From Rhizorhabdus phycosphaerae (GTDB lineage Bacteria > Pseudomonadota > Alphaproteobacteria > Sphingomonadales > Sphingomonadaceae), in the NCBI RefSeq assembly GCF_011044255.1, contig NZ_CP049107.1, positions 2,009,501-2,073,500 of the forward strand: DNA of 64,000 nt. The letters run 5' to 3'. Positions 60,121 through 64,000 of this stretch are shown piece after piece (position 1 is the stretch's first letter; the number at the start of each line of letters is the position of its first letter). The translations under genes and the position numbers were made by a program. Below the pieces are notes generated by a model. The model saw only the letters and a list, made by a program, of their open reading frames with translations. It was not told the origin of the DNA and made no database searches.

Positions 60121-61043
60121 GCCGGCACCTTCGCGAAGGCGCGCCGAAGTTCGCCGGCCGCATCCTCGATCGCCTCGTCCGCATCCGGGAGGACCCCGAA
60201 CATGCTGACAAAGCCGTGGAATACGCCCGGAAAATCCTTGTACCGCACCACCACGCCTTCATCGCGCAGCCGATCGGCATAGGCCCGCCCTTCGTCGCGC
60301 AGCGGATCGCACTCTGCCGTCAGGATCGTCGCTGGCGGAAGGTTCGACAGGTCCGGCGTGAGCAACGGCGAGGCCCAGGGATGCGCGCGATCCGCCGCGT
60401 TCGGCAGATAGGCATCGAGACACATGGCCGAGAAATCGGAATCCAGGAAATAACCGTCCGAATAAAGCCGTTCGGACTCGGTTTCGCCCGTCAGGTCGGT
60501 GCCCGGATAGAAAAGCAGTTGGTGGCGGATCGCCGGGCCACCCTCGTCTCGCGCGCGGATCGCCGCGACCGTTGCCAGCGAGCCACCGGCGCTGTCGCCG
60601 CCCACCGCGATGCGGTCGGTATCGAGCCCGTGGTCGCCGCCATGCGTCGACAGCCAGCGCAGCGCCGTCAGCGCGTCGTCGACCGCCGCCGGAAAGACAT
60701 GCTCGGGCGCCAGCCGATAGTCGACCGAGACGATGGCGCACTCCGCCCGCCGCGCCAGGCGGGAGCACAGGCGTTCGTGGCTGCTGATCCCGCAGGCAAT
60801 GTAGCCGCCGCCGTGCAGGAACAGCAGCACCGGCTCCGGTCCCTGCACCTCCTGTCGGCGATAGATGCGCACGGGCACGCCACCAGCATCGACGTCCTCA
60901 TGCACGATAGCATCGGACGGATCGGCCGGCTGCTCCATTCCCGCGCTCATCGCGCGGAACTGCTGCGGCGTGATCGAGGCCCAGTCGATCGGATTGGCGT
61001 TCATATGGGCGAGCATCGCCTGGGCGATGGGGTTGAGCGGCAT
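60117..61043 (-). CDS. Alpha/beta hydrolase, hormone-sensitive-lipase (HSL) family
   Basis: 308 residues. HSL oxyanion motif FLHGGGYIACG, nucleophile in GGDSAGGSL, an Asp/His pair in AECDPLRDEGRAYADRL and FHGF near the C-terminus. The N-terminal 40 residues are a cap helix. It hydrolyses esters or lactones of small carboxylates. Overlaps epoxide hydrolase by four bases. Confidence 0.93.
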   Translation of the reverse strand: MPLNPIAQAMLAHMNANPIDWASITPQQFRAMSAGMEQPADPSDAIVHEDVDAGGVPVRIYRRQEVQGPEPVLLFLHGGGYIACGISSHERLCSRLARRAECAIVSVDYRLAPEHVFPAAVDDALTALRWLSTHGGDHGLDTDRIAVGGDSAGGSLATVAAIRARDEGGPAIRHQLLFYPGTDLTGETESERLYSDGYFLDSDFSAMCLDAYLPNAADRAHPWASPLLTPDLSNLPPATILTAECDPLRDEGRAYADRLRDEGVVVRYKDFPGVFHGFVSMFGVLPDADEAIEDAAGELRRAFAKVPA

Positions 61044-61065
61044 GGTCTTCCCTTTCGCGAGATAA

Positions 61066-61094
61066 GGCCGCCGTCCCGTGGGGAGACGGCGGCC
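61066..61094 (-). terminator. Strong hairpin between LLM and HSL genes
   Basis: Perfect 10-bp GC stem GGCCGCCGTC / GACGGCGGCC (61066-61075 and 61085-61094), loop CCGTGGGGA. No U-rich tract follows on the minus strand, so it may be an mRNA-stabilising or partial-attenuation hairpin between two genes of one operon. Confidence 0.5.
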
Positions 61095-61100
61095 CGACTG

Positions 61101-62243
61101 TCAGGCAGCGGCGGCGCGGCGCTGCTTCTCGCGGAAATAGGGAATGATCGTCTCGCCCAGATGGGTAAGCGTCTCCATGATCGCCTCGTGCGGCACGGTG
61201 CCCATCTGCATCAGCATCAGGATTTCGTCCGCGCCGGCCGCCTCGAGCCGCTCGATATGCGCAATCGCGTCCTCGGGCGTGCCATAGGCATGCTCGGTAT
61301 TGTACATGTCGGTGGCGGCAGCCGTGATCGGGATCTGCGCCTCGTGCAGATAGGCGATCGTTGCCTGCTTCGCGGCATCGACTGCCTGGCGATGCTCGTC
61401 GATCGTCACATCGTCGACATCGGGCTTCGGCCCAGCGCCATACCAATGGTGGATCGCCTGGCCGAAGAAGCGCTGACCGCGCAGGCCGATGCGGACCGCC
61501 TTTTCCCGGTCGGTGCTGACGATGATCGGGCAGCCCACCGCCAGATATTCGTTCGGGAAATAGCCGACCTGGTCCTTCGGATCGCGCGTGGCGAAGGCCT
61601 CGCGATAGACCTTGTTGAGCCGCGCCGTCTCCTCGGGCGTGCTGAAGCCCAGGATCATCCCGCCGAGCCCGCGCTGCGCCGCGACCCGCAGCGATTCCTC
61701 GCGCGTGGCGGCCATGAACATCGGTGGGTGCGGATCCTGATAGGGCTTGGGGTGGATCGCCCGGCGCGGGATCTTGATGTACTTGCCGTCATGCTCGATC
61801 TCGTCTTCTACCATGATCTTCGGGATCAGATACATCGCCTCGTCGATCATCGGCTGGAGCTCTTCGAGGTCATAGCCGAAGGTGCCCGCTTCCTGCTGGG
61901 TGCCGCCCTTGCCGATCCCGAAATTGAGCCGCCCGCGCGACAATATGTCGAGCGTCGCCACGCGCTCGGCCACCTTCACCGGATGGTTCATCGCCGGCGG
62001 CAAACAGATCACGCCATGGCCGATGCGGATGCGGTCGGTCTTGCCCGCGACGAAGGCCAGAAAGCTCTCGGGCGAGGACATGTGCGAATATTGGGTGAGC
62101 GCGTGATGCTCTACCGCCCAGATGCAGTCGAGGCCCATTTTCTCGGCATAGACCGATTGCTCGACCGCCTCGAAAAAAGTCCGCTGCTCGGACTCGCGCG
62201 ATGTGTCGGCCATCTGCGCTTCGAACGCCATGGAAAATTTCAT
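61101..62243 (-). CDS. LLM-class flavin-dependent oxidoreductase
   Basis: 380 residues of the luciferase-like TIM barrel: MKFSMAFEAQMADTSRESEQRTFFEAVEQSVYAEKMGLDCIWAVEHH, RIRIGHGVICLPPAMNHPVKVAERVATLDILSRGRLNFGIGKGGTQQEAG, FMAATREESLRVAAQRGLG. It uses FMN or F420-like reduced flavin to oxidise an unidentified substrate. The first gene of the minus-strand cluster. It differs from the sulfoquinovose monooxygenase at 41.5 kb in group and length. Confidence 0.9.
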   Translation of the reverse strand: MKFSMAFEAQMADTSRESEQRTFFEAVEQSVYAEKMGLDCIWAVEHHALTQYSHMSSPESFLAFVAGKTDRIRIGHGVICLPPAMNHPVKVAERVATLDILSRGRLNFGIGKGGTQQEAGTFGYDLEELQPMIDEAMYLIPKIMVEDEIEHDGKYIKIPRRAIHPKPYQDPHPPMFMAATREESLRVAAQRGLGGMILGFSTPEETARLNKVYREAFATRDPKDQVGYFPNEYLAVGCPIIVSTDREKAVRIGLRGQRFFGQAIHHWYGAGPKPDVDDVTIDEHRQAVDAAKQATIAYLHEAQIPITAAATDMYNTEHAYGTPEDAIAHIERLEAAGADEILMLMQMGTVPHEAIMETLTHLGETIIPYFREKQRRAAAA

Positions 62244-62285
62244 GCTGCCTCTCCTCGTGCAGGGCCTGTCATCGCCCTTTGATTT

Positions 62286-62303
62286 TTTAGAGCATGCTAT
62301 AAA
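62286..62303. promoter_or_regulatory. Palindromic operator between LLM and TetR genes
   Basis: TTTAGAGCATGCTATAAA: 18-bp palindrome with one mismatched pair, 43 bases upstream of the LLM start and 78 bases upstream of the TetR start. Consistent with a TetR operator controlling both genes. Confidence 0.6.
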
Positions 62304-62380
62304 TCACGAAAGAAGCAAGTGGGAATTCGCAACCCGGCCGAGCACGATGCTGCTACAGGGCGTCCATAGGGGAGATGACA

Positions 62381-62992
62381 GTGAAGCTTCATGCCGGAGC
62401 GGAGCGACGCAAACAGTCGATATTGCAGGCCGCCCGCCTGCTTCTGCAGGAAGAACCGCTGTCGATGCGACGGCTGGCGGAAGCGGCGGGGGTCAGCCAG
62501 GCGACGCCCTATAATCTGTTTGGGACAAAGCGCCGGCTTTACGTCGCTCTTCACCGCGAACTCGAAGCCGAACTGATCGAATCGATCGCATCGACCGAGT
62601 CGCGCGACGCGCTCGACCGCATGTATTCGGCGATCCGGTTGATGGCGGCGCGGATGGACCGCGAAGCCGGTCTCTATCGCGAGCTGTTCGCGACCATCTA
62701 CGCCTCCGATGCCGAGGATCATGACGCCCAGGTCGAGACGGCGGCGGCCTTCTGGGACGGCCTGCTCCTGCCCCTGCAAGCGGAGGGGCTGCTGTCGGAC
62801 GAAACCGACATGCCCGCCTTCACCCGCAACTTCGTCTATCTGCTGTCGGGGGCGCTGATGGCTTGGACCGATCGCCGGATCGACACCGCTGCACTGGAGA
62901 GCGCCGTGCGTTACGGCTTCACTCTCGCCGCGCTCGCCCTTGCGACAAATCTGTCGCGCGACCGCCTTTTGCGTGTTCTCGCCGGGACCTGA
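62381..62992 (+). CDS. TetR-family regulator
   Basis: 203 residues from the GTG at 62381, placed seven bases after AGGGGAG; the ATG at 62375 (two codons earlier) is too close to the site. HTH at about residues 26-50 (MRRLAEAAGVSQATPYNLFGTKR). The ligand domain ends in ALATNLSRDRLLRVLAGT. Divergent from the LLM cluster across the palindrome at 62286, so probably its repressor. Confidence 0.9.
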   Translation: MKLHAGAERRKQSILQAARLLLQEEPLSMRRLAEAAGVSQATPYNLFGTKRRLYVALHRELEAELIESIASTESRDALDRMYSAIRLMAARMDREAGLYRELFATIYASDAEDHDAQVETAAAFWDGLLLPLQAEGLLSDETDMPAFTRNFVYLLSGALMAWTDRRIDTAALESAVRYGFTLAALALATNLSRDRLLRVLAGT

Positions 62993-63064
62993 CCACGAAC
63001 GATACGGGACTGGAACCATGCCGCCATCCGCTCGTCTGGCCTATTGAGCAGAGCGAGGCGTGGC

Positions 63065-64000
63065 ATGAAGACGTTGGATGCGCTCCCGGTGGAAGCGGAA
63101 CAGTGGGAGGAGATCCTTGCGCGACTGGGCGACGGTCTCATCCTCGCGGACAGGCGGGGACGGTTGATCTGGGCGAACGCAGTCGCCGCCGAGCTGCACG
63201 GGGCGGAAGATCCGGCAGACCTCGGCCGTAACGCGGAGGACTACCGTGCTCGTCATCCGCTCCGCTATCGCAACAACCGCGTCCTCGAGCCCGAGGCTTA
63301 CCCGATAGACCGGCTGCTGCGGGGCGAGAAAGTCGACGAGATGCTGGTGGAGATCGTTCCCCGGATCCCCGAGGATGCTTGCCGCACGCTGCGGATCAGC
63401 GGCCTCTCGCTAGACGATGCCGGCGGCTCGAAGCTTCACGTCCTGATCGTCCGCGATGCCGCCCCGCTGCTCGAAGCCGAGCGCCGGTTCGAGCAGACCT
63501 TCAACGTCAACCCGGCCCCTGCCGTCATCTGCCGCCTGAGCGACCATCGCTATGTGAAGGTCAATCAGGGCTTCCTCGATATGACCGGTTTCGCACGGGA
63601 AGAGGTGCTGGACCGCTCGCTCTACGATATCGACGTGCTGCGCGACGCCGCCGATCTCGACCGCGCGAAGGAGCGGTTGCGCGAGGGAAAGACGATCCCG
63701 CAGATGCAGGCCGATCTTGCTCTACCCGATGGTGGGCGCAAGCTGGTGATCGTGGCGGGGCAGCCGATCGAACTCGACGACGAGCGCTGCATGCTTTTCT
63801 CCTTCGCCGACCTGGAGCCGCATCGCCAGGCGGAAAACCGCCTGCGCGCCAGCGAAGAGCGTTTCGTGCGAACCTTCCGCCTGGCACCGGTCGGAATGGC
63901 GATCACGACCAGCGCCGATTTTCGCCTGTGCGACGTCAACGACGCGTTCGAACAGCTCACCGGCTATGTCGGCGACGAGGCGATGGACCAGTCGATGGCG
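63065..64000 (+). CDS. Multi-PAS sensory protein (3' end outside window)
   Basis: At least 312 residues, open to the window end. Three PAS-like segments are visible: LGDGLILADRRGRLIWANAVAAELHG (residues 21-46), FEQTFNVNPAPAVICRLSDHRYVKVNQGFLDMTGF (about 143-177) and FRLAPVGMAITTSADFRLCDVNDAFEQLTGYVGDE (about 271-305), each with the N-x-x-F/A-x-x-(L/M)-x-G turn typical of PAS/PAC. The output domain is beyond the edge; it could be a histidine kinase, diguanylate cyclase or DNA-binding regulator. The ATG at 63065 is the earliest good start. Confidence 0.85.
   Translation, partial: MKTLDALPVEAEQWEEILARLGDGLILADRRGRLIWANAVAAELHGAEDPADLGRNAEDYRARHPLRYRNNRVLEPEAYPIDRLLRGEKVDEMLVEIVPRIPEDACRTLRISGLSLDDAGGSKLHVLIVRDAAPLLEAERRFEQTFNVNPAPAVICRLSDHRYVKVNQGFLDMTGFAREEVLDRSLYDIDVLRDAADLDRAKERLREGKTIPQMQADLALPDGGRKLVIVAGQPIELDDERCMLFSFADLEPHRQAENRLRASEERFVRTFRLAPVGMAITTSADFRLCDVNDAFEQLTGYVGDEAMDQSMA

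Noticed and set aside
60216-62282. Long plus-strand open frame (688 codons) opposite esterase and LLM genes
   Set aside because: Shadow frame without motifs; both minus-strand genes have intact catalytic motifs.
1-64000. tRNA, rRNA, CRISPR array, transposase or phage genes
   Set aside because: None was found by reading both strands; no direct-repeat array or IS-type terminal repeats with a transposase were visible.

Overview
The window is a continuous, very gene-dense, high-GC piece of an alphaproteobacterial chromosome. Tandem TonB-dependent receptors, many Rieske oxygenases, SnoaL-like and VOC helpers, and CoA-ester enzymes point to a Sphingomonadales member (Sphingomonas/Sphingobium/Novosphingobium type). 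That placement rests on gene content and protein style; no rRNA, tRNA, insertion sequence, phage or CRISPR locus was seen. Species cannot be named from the sequence alone.

Layout. 0-9.7 kb is ordinary housekeeping and small genes: a WYL regulator (cut by the window edge), a YdhS-like FAD protein, a FlgC-like orphan, an S1/P1 nuclease, an Ntn asparaginase, ispG, a DMT exporter and a GNAT enzyme. 9.7-10.5 kb is an AT-richer, gene-less gap with a long inverted repeat. 10.5-26.7 kb is a catabolic island: three Rieske oxygenase alpha subunits, a TonB receptor, an acyl-CoA ligase between two ABM-fold proteins, an SDR, and a 2-oxo-acid dehydrogenase (E1 alpha, E1 beta, E2). Its promoters share a 20-bp inverted repeat, which also precedes the island's own TetR gene, so it looks like one regulon. 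26.7-31.6 kb carries a ThuA protein and a CoA-ester module (CoA transferase, cysteine-free DUF35 protein, thiolase-like protein without the usual nucleophile, enoyl-CoA hydratase, SnoaL-like protein).

31.6-47.3 kb is the most striking region. A tight eight-gene operon encodes a sulfoquinovosidase (GH31, with the sulfonate-binding residues), a LacI regulator, an aldo-keto reductase, an SsuD-like flavin monooxygenase, glycerol-3-phosphate dehydrogenase, glycerol kinase, and a periplasmic sulfite dehydrogenase with its cytochrome c. A TonB receptor is divergent from it, and a YeiH-type exporter plus an MFS transporter lie 5 kb upstream behind a related promoter motif. Together these predict complete use of the plant sulfolipid headgroup sulfoquinovosyl glycerol: uptake, cleavage to sulfoquinovose and glycerol, oxidative desulfonation to glucose (the sulfo-SMO route known from Agrobacterium), glycerol entry to glycolysis, and sulfite oxidation to sulfate. 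No flavin reductase or ABC transporter is present in the window.

47.3-56.3 kb has two more Rieske oxygenases and then a seven-gene operon joining persulfide dioxygenase, YeeE/YedE transporters, a TauE/SafE exporter and a complete cyanide-insensitive-type bd oxidase. It lies opposite a peroxiredoxin and a BigR/SqrR-like ArsR repressor and suggests sulfide-tolerant respiration tied to sulfur detoxification. 56.3-63 kb is a hydrolase cluster (amidohydrolase, epoxide hydrolase, HSL-type esterase, LLM enzyme) bordered by two TetR genes. The window ends inside a multi-PAS protein.
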